Source: Mycobacterium botniense
Lineage (GTDB): Bacteria; Actinomycetota; Actinomycetes; Mycobacteriales; Mycobacteriaceae
Assembly: GCF_010723305.1 (NCBI RefSeq)
Contig: NZ_BLKW01000004.1
Location: forward strand, 682,001-746,000
DNA length: 64,000 bases
Direction: 5' to 3'
Below are positions 37,076 to 47,018 of the stretch, one piece after another. The position numbers were made by a program, and so were the translations under genes. Numbering within the stretch: position 1 is the first letter of the stretch; every line of letters starts with the position of its first letter. A model generated the notes under the pieces. That model ran no database searches. It was not told the origin of the DNA and saw nothing but the letters and a program-made list of their open reading frames with translations.

Positions 37076-37182
37076 AAGGGGTGCAACCCGCCTTCCGTTT
37101 TAGACCGTTCCCGCCAGCGCCCGCTGCGCGCCGCCACCTTCCGGGGGTGTTGTTCGGTCCAGCCGTTGGTCTGGCCGCTCAA
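37072..37182 (-). pseudogene. cysH: cysH (APS reductase) relic with large in-frame internal deletion
   Basis: Between nirA and the chelatase gene lies a leftward 36-codon ORF starting with TTG. Its first residues LSGQTNGWTE resemble the start of mycobacterial CysH (MSGETTRLTE, from memory) and its end RSGRWRERSKTEGGLHPL resembles the CysH C-terminus (GRWQGLAKTECGLH). About 215 codons of the 254-residue protein, including the iron-sulfur cluster cysteines, are gone. The catalytic Cys of the ECGLH motif reads Gly. Both operon junctions survive: the TTG overlaps the nirA stop and the TGA overlaps the next GTG. An active enzyme is impossible. Confidence 0.82.
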
Positions 37183-38843
37183 CGGAGATCGTCCTCGTCA
37201 GCGCGCATTACCCACTGCGCAAACCGAGCGCCGTCATTACGGTGCTTGAGAAAGTTCCGCACCAGCCGCTCGATGTAATCGCCGAGCTCGTGGCTGTGCA
37301 CCTTGTGCTGGCGCAACTTACGGCCGAAACCGCTGTCGGCGCCGAGGCTGCCGCCGAGATGCACCTGAAAACCTTCGACCGAACCGCCGTGACCGTCGTC
37401 GACCATCTGGCCCTTGAATCCGATGTCGGCGATCTGGATTCGAGCACACGAGTTAGGGCAGCCGTTGATGTTTATCGTGATCGGCACGTCGAGCTGGGCA
37501 TTGACCTCCTCGAGCCGCTTCTCCAGTTCGGGTACCAAAGCTTGTGCACGGCATCGGGTTTCGGCAAACGACAACTTGCAGAATTCGATACCGGTGCAGG
37601 CCATCACGTTTCGACGCCAGTGCGACGGCCGCGACGGCAACCCGAGGGCGTCCAGTTCGGCGACCATGCGGTCCACGTGGTCATCGGGCACGTCGAGGAT
37701 GATCAGTTTCTGGTACGGGGTGAACCGGACGCGGTTAGACCCGGCTTGTTCAGCCAGTTCCGCCACTTTGGTCAGGATGGTGCCTGAGACTCGCCCGGCA
37801 ATTGGTGCAACCCCGATGGCATTGCGGCCGTTCTTGAGGCGCTGCACGCCGACGTGGTCGATCGGATGGATCACCGGAGGCGGCGGGGGACCGTCGATCA
37901 GCGGCCGCTTGAGGTACTCGGTTTCGAGGACGTGGCGGAATTTCTCGACCCCCCAATCCTTGATCAGGAATTTCATCCGCGCCTTGGACCGCAGCCGCCG
38001 ATAGCCGTAGTCGCGGAATACCGACGTCACGCCGGCCCAGACCTCGGGGACCTCCTCCAGCGGCACCCAGGCGCCCACGCGCTGCGCCAGCATCGGGTTG
38101 GTCGACAGGCCGCCTCCCACCCACAGATCCAGCCCGGGCCCGTGGTCGGGATGGTTGACGCCGATGAACGCTACGTCGTTGATCTCGTGCGCGACATCCT
38201 GCAGACCCGAGATCGCGGTCTTGTACTTGCGCGGCAGGTCGGCGAAGTCGGGTGTGCCGATATAGCGGCGCACGATCTCGTTGATCGCCCACGTCGGGTC
38301 GATCACCTCCTGGAGTGACTCACCGGCCAGCGGTGAGCCCAGGATCACCCGCGGACAGTCGCCGCAGGCTTCGGTGGTCTGCAAGCCGACTGCGTCCAGC
38401 CGTCGCCAGATCTCCGGTACGTTTTCCACCTCGACCCAGTGCATCTGCAGGTTCTCGCGGTCGGAGATGTCGGCGGTATTGCGCGCGAACTCCACCGAAA
38501 TCTCACCCAAGGTGCGCAGCGCGGTGGTGGACAACGCGCCACCGTCGCAGCGCACCCGCATCATGAAATAGCGCGACTCCAAAACGTCGATGTTCTCGTC
38601 ACCGGTCCAGCTGCCGTCATAACCCTGCTCACGCTGGGTGTAGAGACCCCACCAGCGGAAGCGTCCGCGCAAGTCGGTCTTCTCGATGCTGTCCCAGCCT
38701 TGTTTGGCATAGGTGTTTTCGATGCGCTCCCGCACGTCGAGGGTTCCGTGCTTCTTGAGCTCTTCGGTCGGATTGAGCGGCTCGCGCTCCCCGAGCGCCC
38801 ATTGACCTTCACTGCGGGTCTTGGTGGGACGGGCTGTCGTCAT
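37179..38843 (-). CDS. nirA: Ferredoxin-dependent sulfite reductase
   Basis: NirA reduces sulfite to sulfide with six electrons from ferredoxin, using sirohaem and a [4Fe-4S] cluster. The 554-aa protein has the cluster cysteines in NVMACTGIEFCKLSFAETR and NGCPNSCAR. The Tyr (GLYTQREQGYDGSW) and Cys (TTEACGDCPR) that are cross-linked in the M. tuberculosis enzyme are also present. AGGAG before ATG 38843 sets the start; an upstream in-frame ATG at 38933 adds 30 residues and is less likely. The protein looks intact although the cysH gene that should feed it is deleted next door. Confidence 0.95.
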   Translation of the reverse strand: MTTARPTKTRSEGQWALGEREPLNPTEELKKHGTLDVRERIENTYAKQGWDSIEKTDLRGRFRWWGLYTQREQGYDGSWTGDENIDVLESRYFMMRVRCDGGALSTTALRTLGEISVEFARNTADISDRENLQMHWVEVENVPEIWRRLDAVGLQTTEACGDCPRVILGSPLAGESLQEVIDPTWAINEIVRRYIGTPDFADLPRKYKTAISGLQDVAHEINDVAFIGVNHPDHGPGLDLWVGGGLSTNPMLAQRVGAWVPLEEVPEVWAGVTSVFRDYGYRRLRSKARMKFLIKDWGVEKFRHVLETEYLKRPLIDGPPPPPVIHPIDHVGVQRLKNGRNAIGVAPIAGRVSGTILTKVAELAEQAGSNRVRFTPYQKLIILDVPDDHVDRMVAELDALGLPSRPSHWRRNVMACTGIEFCKLSFAETRCRAQALVPELEKRLEEVNAQLDVPITININGCPNSCARIQIADIGFKGQMVDDGHGGSVEGFQVHLGGSLGADSGFGRKLRQHKVHSHELGDYIERLVRNFLKHRNDGARFAQWVMRADEDDLR

Positions 38844-39327
38844 TGCGGTTTCTCCTTCGCGGAGGGAGCCAGCCTGGACCGCGCAAACCAAGCGGTGTAA
38901 CCGTCCCGGCGGCGCTGGTCTGGCCAGCTGCACGTTTCAGTTGGACGGATCTACGACATCAACGCCAGACAGCGGTAGACGCAGACGTGCTCAAGACATG
39001 CCGCCAATTCACCCGGGCAACCTCAGATGGGCTCAGGTGCGCGGCGGTCACCGTAGCATTGTGCCACCCCTACCGGCTGCCGTATGACCAGGTCAAACTT
39101 TTTCGCACGCTGATAAAAAAATACCAGCAACGTGGTATGGACACGTCACCGTTGAGCGGGTCAGCCGTCCGCTGCGGTTCGGTGGGGTGCTCGCGGCGCT
39201 GGCCAGTCCTGGCGAACTTGTGACGGGGCCGCGGCGTGTCGATCGCCGAGGAGCGGCGCGGACAGGCGAAAATGACCTAGCCAAAACAGGTCAGATGATT
39301 GGACTGGAAGTTTCGGGAGATACCACG
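38844..39327. other. Divergent promoter region of nirA and the rpfD operon
   Basis: About 480 bp between leftward nirA and the rightward Mce-associated-type gene, with no convincing ORF. It contains an A-rich tract (39112-39121), a perfect inverted repeat just after it, and presumably the promoters of both operons. Confidence 0.5.
39121..39138. promoter_or_regulatory. Perfect inverted repeat ATACCA-N6-TGGTAT
   Basis: ATACCA (39121-39126) and TGGTAT (39133-39138) flank six bases in the divergent nirA/rpfD-operon region. The T-N11-A frame inside it fits a LysR-type (such as a CysB-like) regulator, but no regulator gene is adjacent, so the binding protein is a guess. Confidence 0.45.
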
Positions 39328-39960
39328 GTGGCCGGCCCTTCTGAATCAGCCGACGAACCCGTCGGCGTGTTGTCGGCTAGCGCGCCCTCCGCCGGTGAGC
39401 CGGACACAGCGGGGCCAGGCGCCCGCGACACCGCCCAGGATGGGCGGGAGTCCGCTGACGGTCAGCGCGACGCGCGGCCGCGCTGGCGCACACCAGCCCG
39501 CTGGCTTGTTGCCGCCGCGCTGGTTGCCGTGCTGGCCGGGTCCGGGTTTGGGGGGTGGCTGCTGTTTCAGCGGCATCAAAAGGACGTCGCCGCCCGGCAG
39601 GCGCTTGCTGCTGCCGAGAAATTTGTGGTGACGCTGACCTGTGTCGACAGCAACACCATGGATAAACATGTCGCCGAGGTACTCGCCGCTTCGACAGGCG
39701 AATTCAACAACAACTACTCCAAGTCCGTCCGCGGGCAGCACCGTCAGCTCATCGTCAATAACCAAGTGACAACACGCGGCCGGGTTGTCGAATCGGCGGT
39801 CAAATCCGTCAGCCCGCACAAGGTTCAGGTGCTGCTGATGGTTGACCAGTCGGTAACCAGTCGGGCTGCCCCAGAACCGCAAATTGATCGCAGCCGCATC
39901 AAGATGACGATGGAGAAAGTCGGTGGCCGCTGGCTGGTGAGCAAGGTCGAGTTGTTATGA
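39328..39960 (+). CDS. Mce-associated-type membrane protein (Rv2390c-like)
   Basis: This protein of about 210 aa has an acidic Ser/Pro/Ala-rich cytoplasmic N-terminus, one membrane helix (WLVAAALVAVLAGSGFGGWLLF, about residue 60) and an extracytoplasmic domain with features shared with Mce-associated proteins (QALAAAEKFVVTLTCVDSNTMDKHVAEVLAASTGEF). GGGAGA at 39316-39321 favours GTG 39328; ATG 39295 is an alternative and the frame extends to 39187. Its stop overlaps the rpfD start (ATGA). It matches the M. tuberculosis order Rv2390c-rpfD-hemN. Confidence 0.8.
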   Translation: MAGPSESADEPVGVLSASAPSAGEPDTAGPGARDTAQDGRESADGQRDARPRWRTPARWLVAAALVAVLAGSGFGGWLLFQRHQKDVAARQALAAAEKFVVTLTCVDSNTMDKHVAEVLAASTGEFNNNYSKSVRGQHRQLIVNNQVTTRGRVVESAVKSVSPHKVQVLLMVDQSVTSRAAPEPQIDRSRIKMTMEKVGGRWLVSKVELL

Positions 39961-40388
39961 GAAGCTGGTGCGCGGGAACCGCCGCTGCCGCTATCGCCGC
40001 ATCGATCGCGGCTGGATCAACAGCGTTATCCAGTGCACACGCGGATAGCGTCAACTGGGAAGCTATCGCGCAGTGTGAGTCCGGGGGTAACTGGGCGGCC
40101 GACACCGGCAATGGCGACTATGGCGGTCTGCAGATCAGCCTTCCCACCTGGGATGCCAACGGTGGCGCCGAGCTATCCCCACTACCCTCGACCGCCACTC
40201 CCCAGGAACAGATCCTGGTGGCGCAGCGGATTATGGCGACCCAGGGGCCGGGAGCGTGGCCGCGGTGCGCGGCGTGCAGCCAGGATGAAGCTCCGGTGGG
40301 CTCGCTGACCCATCTCTTGACATACATGTGGGCTCAGGCCGGCGGGTGCCCGGGGTCGTCGCGTGCGGTGGAAGAGGGAGCGGTGTAG
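39957..40388 (+). CDS. rpfD: Resuscitation-promoting factor, RpfD-like
   Basis: Rpf proteins are secreted peptidoglycan hydrolases that wake dormant mycobacteria. The 143-aa protein has an N-terminal signal peptide (residues 1 to about 30, ending ALSSAHA) and a lysozyme-like Rpf domain from VNWEAIAQCESGGNW to GPGAWPRCAAC. The catalytic Glu is in CESGG, and the Cys pair (QCESGG and PRCAAC) can form the family disulfide. A C-terminal tail of about 35 residues (SLTHLLTYMWAQAGGC) follows. It overlaps the upstream gene by four bases. Confidence 0.92.
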   Translation: MRSWCAGTAAAAIAASIAAGSTALSSAHADSVNWEAIAQCESGGNWAADTGNGDYGGLQISLPTWDANGGAELSPLPSTATPQEQILVAQRIMATQGPGAWPRCAACSQDEAPVGSLTHLLTYMWAQAGGCPGSSRAVEEGAV

Positions 40389-40482
40389 CACAGGCCGGGC
40401 TATCCGGCGCGATGAACGTCCCACTCCAGGACACGCCGTGAGGATGCGGCACGTTGGTCATGCCGTGCCATGATGTGGGTGC

Positions 40483-41652
40483 ATGACATCGCGTTGGCAG
40501 CCGGGCCTGCCGGACGTACGGCTGACACCGGGCCGGCCGTTCGGGATTTACGTGCACGTTCCGTTTTGCGCGACCCGCTGCGGGTACTGCGATTTCAACA
40601 CGTACACCCCGGCCGAGCTGGGGGGTGTCGATCTGGACGCCTGGCTGGTGGCGCTGCAGAGAGAACTCGAGCTGGCGGCGGCGCGACTGGGTGGGCCGAC
40701 GGTTCACACGGTGTTTGTCGGGGGCGGGACGCCCTCAGTGCTGGGCGCTCAGCGATTGGGCGCGGTTCTCGCCGCGGTCCGCGCGTGCTTCACACTGGTT
40801 CCCGACGCCGAGGTCACGACCGAAGCCAACCCGGAGTCCACGTCGCCTCAGCTGTTCGCGGCCCTGCGGTCGACCGGGTATACGCGAATTTCGCTGGGCA
40901 TGCAGTCGGTGGCACCGCGAGTGCTGGCCACCTTGGACCGGGCGCATTCGCCGGGACGGGCGTTGGACGCCGCCCGCGAGGCCCGTGCCGCGGGATTCGA
41001 CCATGTGAACCTCGACCTGATCTACGGCACGCCGGGGGAGACCGACGAGGAGCTGCGGTGTTCGGTCGACGCGGCGGTCGGAACGGGCGTCGACCACCTG
41101 TCCGCCTATGCCCTCACGGTCGAGAACGGCACCGCGCTGGCTCGGCGGGTACGGTCGGGTGAGCTGACAGTTCCGGACGATGACGTGCTGGCGCTGCGCT
41201 ATGAGCTGGTGGATGCGCGGTTATCGGCGGCGGGTTTTCACTGGTATGAAGTGTCGAATTGGTGTCGGCCCGGCGGGCAGTGCCGGCACAATCTCGGCTA
41301 TTGGGACGGGGGTCAGTGGTGGGGGGCCGGGCCCGGAGCGCACGGCTACGCCGGCGCGATTCGCTGGTGGAACGTCAAAAACCCGCGGACTTATGCGCAG
41401 CTACTGGCCGCCGGTGAACTGCCCGTTGCGGGGTTCGAGCGGCTTGGTGCCGGCGAGTTGCACACCGAGGACGTGCTGTTGGGGATTCGACTCCGCCGGG
41501 GACTGGCGCTCGCCAGGTTGACCGAGCCGGAACGTCAGCGCGCCAGGGTTGCGATCGCTGACGGCTTGCTGATCGCCGAGGGCGACCGGCTGGTGCTCAC
41601 CGACCGCGGGCGCTTGTTGGCCGACGCGGTGGTGCGCAGCCTGCTGGGCTAG
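40483..41652 (+). CDS. hemW: HemW-type radical SAM protein (HemN/CPO-III-like)
   Basis: This 389-aa radical SAM enzyme has the cluster motif CATRCGYCDFNTY (Cys-X3-Cys-X2-Cys, about residue 28), the GGGTPS segment and a conserved HNLGYWDGGQWWGAGPGAHGY in the C-terminal half. Proteins of this length are usually haem chaperones (HemW) rather than true oxygen-independent coproporphyrinogen oxidases, which are longer. The gene corresponds to hemN (Rv2388c). It starts at ATG 40483, 94 bp after rpfD. Confidence 0.9.
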   Translation: MTSRWQPGLPDVRLTPGRPFGIYVHVPFCATRCGYCDFNTYTPAELGGVDLDAWLVALQRELELAAARLGGPTVHTVFVGGGTPSVLGAQRLGAVLAAVRACFTLVPDAEVTTEANPESTSPQLFAALRSTGYTRISLGMQSVAPRVLATLDRAHSPGRALDAAREARAAGFDHVNLDLIYGTPGETDEELRCSVDAAVGTGVDHLSAYALTVENGTALARRVRSGELTVPDDDVLALRYELVDARLSAAGFHWYEVSNWCRPGGQCRHNLGYWDGGQWWGAGPGAHGYAGAIRWWNVKNPRTYAQLLAAGELPVAGFERLGAGELHTEDVLLGIRLRRGLALARLTEPERQRARVAIADGLLIAEGDRLVLTDRGRLLADAVVRSLLG

Positions 41653-41767
41653 GCGGACGATTCTGCGCGGATGTTCGACAGCGGTTTACCTCATCGCAGC
41701 CCGGTCAGTGCACCGGGGTGGGAGCCCTTCAGGGCTAACGTATTTCGTGGTGGTGTGTCAAGCGTGT

Positions 41768-42988
41768 TCAGATGAACCAGCTTCCGACGAAGCGTGCGAT
41801 CTCGATATAGAGCGGAATGCCGATGGTGACGTTGTAGGAAAATGTCAAACCCAACGACGCCGCCAGCGGCAGAGTCGGGCTGGCCTCGGGAATCGCCAGC
41901 CGCTGCACCGCCGGTACCGCGATGTAGGACGCCGCGCCGCAGAGCACCGCGAACAAGATGTAGGTCCCGGGCATGAAATCGGCATGGGTGAGGTACGCGT
42001 AGATATGGGCGGTGATGATGCCGAGCGTCGCGAACAGATTCGGTGCCAGCAGTCCGAAGACGATGAAGCCAGGACCGGCGGTCTTGAGGTCCTTGAGTTT
42101 TCGGGAGGCCGTCATGCCCATCTCGAGAAGGAACAGGCACAGCGCGCCCTGGAACGCGGTCACGAATACACTGTCGTCGTCGTGGACGACCCTCGGTCCC
42201 TGCAAGCGACTGACCAAGCCGATGGCGATGCCACCGAAAAGCCGATACAGACCCGGGTTCAGCACGACCTCTCTCAGCAATGTCGCGCTGCGGATTGGCC
42301 GCGGATCGTCCGCGTCGACCCGGTCGCCGGGATGTTCTCGCTCGTCCGGTGACATCGCCGCCCCGGGGTGCGGTTCCCGCTCGCGCTCGATGGTGCGGCG
42401 GTCGCCCTGAGCTGGCTGGGTGGCCGCCCCGGGCCCGATCCGGACCGGCGCCGGGCGAAGGTAGCCCGGCTCACCGGGCATGTTCCCCGCTGGGTCCATC
42501 CCTTTGTGGCGCAGCCGCGCTGCCAGGGAGAGCGCCACCAGGCAGCCAGGGATCTCCATCAGCGCCAGCATGACCGGCATGAAACCGTTGAAAGCCATTC
42601 CCACACTTGCGAGCACGCCCACGCACGTCGCGAAGGTGCCCGCTGAGTCCGACCCGTAATACCCCGCGACCGTCGCCCTGTCGATCCGCCGCATCGAGGT
42701 CATGCGGGTCAGGAGCACATAGGCGAGAAAACCGATCACGGAGTTCAGGGCGAAGCCGACGGCCAAGAATCCGGCCACCGTGCCGATACTGGAAGCGTGG
42801 ATCGTGGCGAGTTCTTCACCTCCGTGCCAGCCGATCGCCAGCAACAGATACATCGTCAGACCTTGGTAGATCTCCTAAGGGAACTCGAACTGGACCTTCA
42901 GGACCGGGATCAAAAACCCGAGATAGAAGAACAGCAGCAGCGGCTTGAAGAGGTTGTGGGTGAGGTTGTGCCAGAACTCGAGGAACAT
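41768..42988 (-). pseudogene. SbtA-like bicarbonate transporter gene with in-frame amber stop
   Basis: The gene encodes a polytopic membrane protein of the sodium-dependent bicarbonate transporter (SbtA, DUF897) type, like Rv2387. Starting at ATG 42988, 37 codons are read (MFLEFWHNLT to VQFEFP) before TAG at 42877-42875. The same frame then continues without gap (EIYQGLTMYLLLAIGWHGGEEL) for 360 further residues with about ten helices and a long polar loop in the middle. The stop lies inside the first helical hairpin, so a start at ATG 42853 would lose that helix. A single nonsense base in a recently active gene is the simplest reading; a sequencing error or stop read-through is possible. Confidence 0.75.
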
Positions 42989-43071
42989 CAGTGTCCTACC
43001 CGATCCGGCCTGGCCATGAATGCACCCCGGAGGTCGCCGGTGGTGCGGCCTCGGACATCACCCGCAAGGCG

Positions 43072-43290
43072 CTACTGTGCCTTGCGCGCGGGCGAAACCA
43101 GTGCCGGATTGACGGTGTCCTTGACCCGGTGGGTCACTGACACCCATGCCGCCGGCGAGTAGTGCGTCGTGATCTCCTGGAATCCCTCGACGCGGGAGAC
43201 GGTAATCACACCGGTCTGGCGGTTGATCGAGAGCTTGTCGCCGTCATGGGCGGACACTTCTTCACCGTCGAGGAGCCGAATCACAAACAC
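43072..43290 (-). CDS. Small conserved-looking protein of unknown function
   Basis: This 72-aa protein (start VFVIRLLDGEEVSAHDGDKL, GTG) has a regular alternating beta-like pattern and ends with a basic tail. It has no membrane segment. It is transcribed toward the bicarbonate-transporter-like gene, 83 bp upstream of it, so the two may form a unit. I do not recognise the family. The 314 bp on its other side hold the mbtI promoter and iron box but no other gene. Confidence 0.6.
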   Translation of the reverse strand: MFVIRLLDGEEVSAHDGDKLSINRQTGVITVSRVEGFQEITTHYSPAAWVSVTHRVKDTVNPALVSPARKAQ

Positions 43291-43502
43291 CGCGTTTTCT
43301 CCTCTCGCCGCATCGGGTCTGGTCGTTTTTGCGCTGTCGACGTCGGGCCGCCGCTGATCCTAAAGACAGCCGTGGTTTGCACCGGGTCGGTTGCGAGGCC
43401 GGCAGGTGAATCTCACAGAAACGTTGGATGACGTAGACGTCGGCGCCTCGCTCCGGTACGCACGCTGTGGAACGATGCGCCCCGCACCCGTTCAGCTGGT
43501 GA

Positions 43503-44957
<1,455 letters not shown>

Positions 44958-45035
44958 CCTCAAGCCTGCCTTACCACGCGAGGATAGCTGCAACCCGGGT
45001 GAAAGCCTGGGTGCCGAATCTGACCAGCATCGTGA

Positions 45036-46844
45036 TCAGGTCGGCGATTTCGGTGTCGGCGGGCAGTGGCTGTCCCGGTTTTGGCATCGATGCGTTTGGG
45101 TCGGGTGAGGGTGGTCTGCGCGCCGTCGATCCGGATCACTCGCAGCGCCACCAGCGGTCGAATCCACATCAGGCCGTACCGGTGCAGCGCCCGGCACCGC
45201 GCTGATCTGGCGCGCGATCGCCGACTTGTCGATTTTCCCAACTGCTGTGGTCGGCAGTGCTGTCATCGGCGCCACGACATCGGGCCGGGCGTGGGCGGCG
45301 ACCCCGCGTTCATCGAGGTAGCTGTGCAGCTGGCTCAGCGTCAATGGCGGACCGGCGAACACTACTGCAGCGCATATTTTTTCACCGAGGTAGGGATCGG
45401 GCAGAGGCACGGCGGCAGCGGACACGATCGCGGGGTGGGTCAGCAGATGCTCTTCGAGGTCACTCGCGGCGACGATTTCCCCGGCGCGGCAGATGACGTC
45501 TTTGACTCGGCCGGTGACCTGCAGATAACCGTCGGCGGAGCGGCGAACCAGATCTCCGGTGCGATAAAAACCGTCGGCATCAAAGCAGCGTGTGTTCTCG
45601 CGTTCGGCCCGAAAGTAGCCGTTGATCGTGTAAGGGCCACGGACCAGGAGCTCACCCACCTCACCGGGCGGTACCGGCCGGCCGGCGGGGTCGACGACAC
45701 GCAACTCGTCATCGGGGCACAGCGGTCGCCCTTGAGTGTGCTCAATCAGCTCCGGCGGATCGTCGGGACGCGTGTAACAGACGAGCCCCTCTGCCATCCC
45801 GAAGACCTGCTGCAGTCCCGGTGTCAGTGTGGCACGTATCCGCCGGGCATCCTCGGGTTCCAGCTTGGCCCCACCAACCTGCAAGAGCCGCAACGAGGTC
45901 GGCACCACAGGCTCCCATTCGCAAGCGTGCGCCCACAGTTTGGCCAATGCCGGTACCAATGCCGTGACGGTGACACCGTGCCGAGCGATGGTGGCGAACG
46001 CGGACTCGGGACTGGCGTCGGTGCTGAACACTGTGGTCGCGCCGGTCGTCATGGCGCCGAGCAGGCCAGGGCAGGCCAGCGGAAAGTTATGCGCGGCGGG
46101 CAGCGCCACGAGATAGACGTCGTCAGCGGTGAGCCGGCAGATCTCGGCGCTGGCGGTCGCGTTGTAGACGTAGTCGTCGTGGGTGCGGGGAATGAGTTTA
46201 GGCAGCCCGGTGGTGCCGCCGGATACCAGCAGCAACGCCGGTGAGGCGGGGTCGATCGCGGGCAACTCGGTCAGCTGCGGCGCGGTGCCGGCGCACAACT
46301 CCGACCAGGACACGAATGGACCGGGTTCGCCGTCGACGATGACATAGCGAAGTCCCGGGTGATCCTCACGAAGGCCCTGCGCCATGGCAGGATAGTCGAA
46401 ACCGCTGGCCGCATCGGCGATCAGCAGCCCGGTGGCCCCACTGAGGCTTGCGAAGTGGCCCAATTCGGCGGCGCGATGGCCGGGCAGGCACATCACCGGC
46501 ACCGCTCCGGCCCGCAAGATAGCGAACAGCGCCACCGCGAACTGGCAGGTGTTGGGCAGCTGCAGCAGTATCCGGTCACCGGGTGCGATGCCGAGCGCGC
46601 GCAGTCCCGCTGCCCCGCGGCTGGCCAGCTGGTCAAGCTCTGCGTAGCTCAGCTGCTGGGGGGTTAGGCTAGGGGACTGGCCGCTGTCAGCCACGGCGAC
46701 CCGTTGTGGCCATCGCCTGGCGCCATCGGCCAGAATGGCCGCAACGCTGCGGCCCGTCCAATAACCCGCCGACCGGTACCGGGCGGCCCGCTCGGGGGGG
46801 AACGGAACAAAGCCATCGAGTCGCTCCGGTCGCGTCGTGTGCAT
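45036..46844 (-). CDS. mbtA: Salicyl-AMP ligase
   Basis: MbtA activates salicylate with ATP and loads it onto the aryl carrier domain of MbtB. The 602-aa adenylating enzyme has the P-loop LLLVSGGTTGLPKLIP (about residue 205), the aryl-acid-specific AAHNFPLACPG, YRTGDLVRR and the catalytic Lys in TAVGKIDKSA (about residue 540). AGGAG precedes ATG 46844. After the normal end (KSAIARQ) the frame continues for about 50 low-complexity, His/Pro/Arg-rich residues; the M. tuberculosis protein is about 565 aa, so this tail is extra and may come from lost downstream DNA. It is divergent from mbtB across an iron box. Confidence 0.94.
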   Translation of the reverse strand: MHTTRPERLDGFVPFPPERAARYRSAGYWTGRSVAAILADGARRWPQRVAVADSGQSPSLTPQQLSYAELDQLASRGAAGLRALGIAPGDRILLQLPNTCQFAVALFAILRAGAVPVMCLPGHRAAELGHFASLSGATGLLIADAASGFDYPAMAQGLREDHPGLRYVIVDGEPGPFVSWSELCAGTAPQLTELPAIDPASPALLLVSGGTTGLPKLIPRTHDDYVYNATASAEICRLTADDVYLVALPAAHNFPLACPGLLGAMTTGATTVFSTDASPESAFATIARHGVTVTALVPALAKLWAHACEWEPVVPTSLRLLQVGGAKLEPEDARRIRATLTPGLQQVFGMAEGLVCYTRPDDPPELIEHTQGRPLCPDDELRVVDPAGRPVPPGEVGELLVRGPYTINGYFRAERENTRCFDADGFYRTGDLVRRSADGYLQVTGRVKDVICRAGEIVAASDLEEHLLTHPAIVSAAAVPLPDPYLGEKICAAVVFAGPPLTLSQLHSYLDERGVAAHARPDVVAPMTALPTTAVGKIDKSAIARQISAVPGAAPVRPDVDSTAGGAASDPDRRRADHPHPTQTHRCQNRDSHCPPTPKSPT

Positions 46845-46899
46845 GCGGGCTCCTCACTGAGGCGGTGCTCGCCGGAAGACTATAGAGTAGACCCAAAAG

Positions 46900-46918
46900 T
46901 TAGGGCAGGCTGAGCTAA
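46900..46918. promoter_or_regulatory. Candidate IdeR iron box between mbtA and mbtB
   Basis: TTAGGGCAGGCTGAGCTAA matches 15 of 19 positions of the IdeR consensus; an overlapping weaker site (46905-46923, 13 of 19) continues toward mbtB. Its place in the divergent promoter lets one repressor control both transcripts, as known for the mbt locus of M. tuberculosis. Confidence 0.75.
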
Positions 46919-47018
46919 CCTACAGGCGGCACGCGACACCGCTGGACAACGCAGCGACGCGGTCAGGTGCCGTCACGGGGTGCGTTGTCTGGCCCGCTGG
47001 GCTGAGGGAGGCGTTTTG

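Noticed and set aside
38900..39010. Cysteine-containing leader peptide upstream of nirA (attenuator)
   Set aside because: A short frame with three scattered Cys codons exists, but it has no good start codon and no Cys run.
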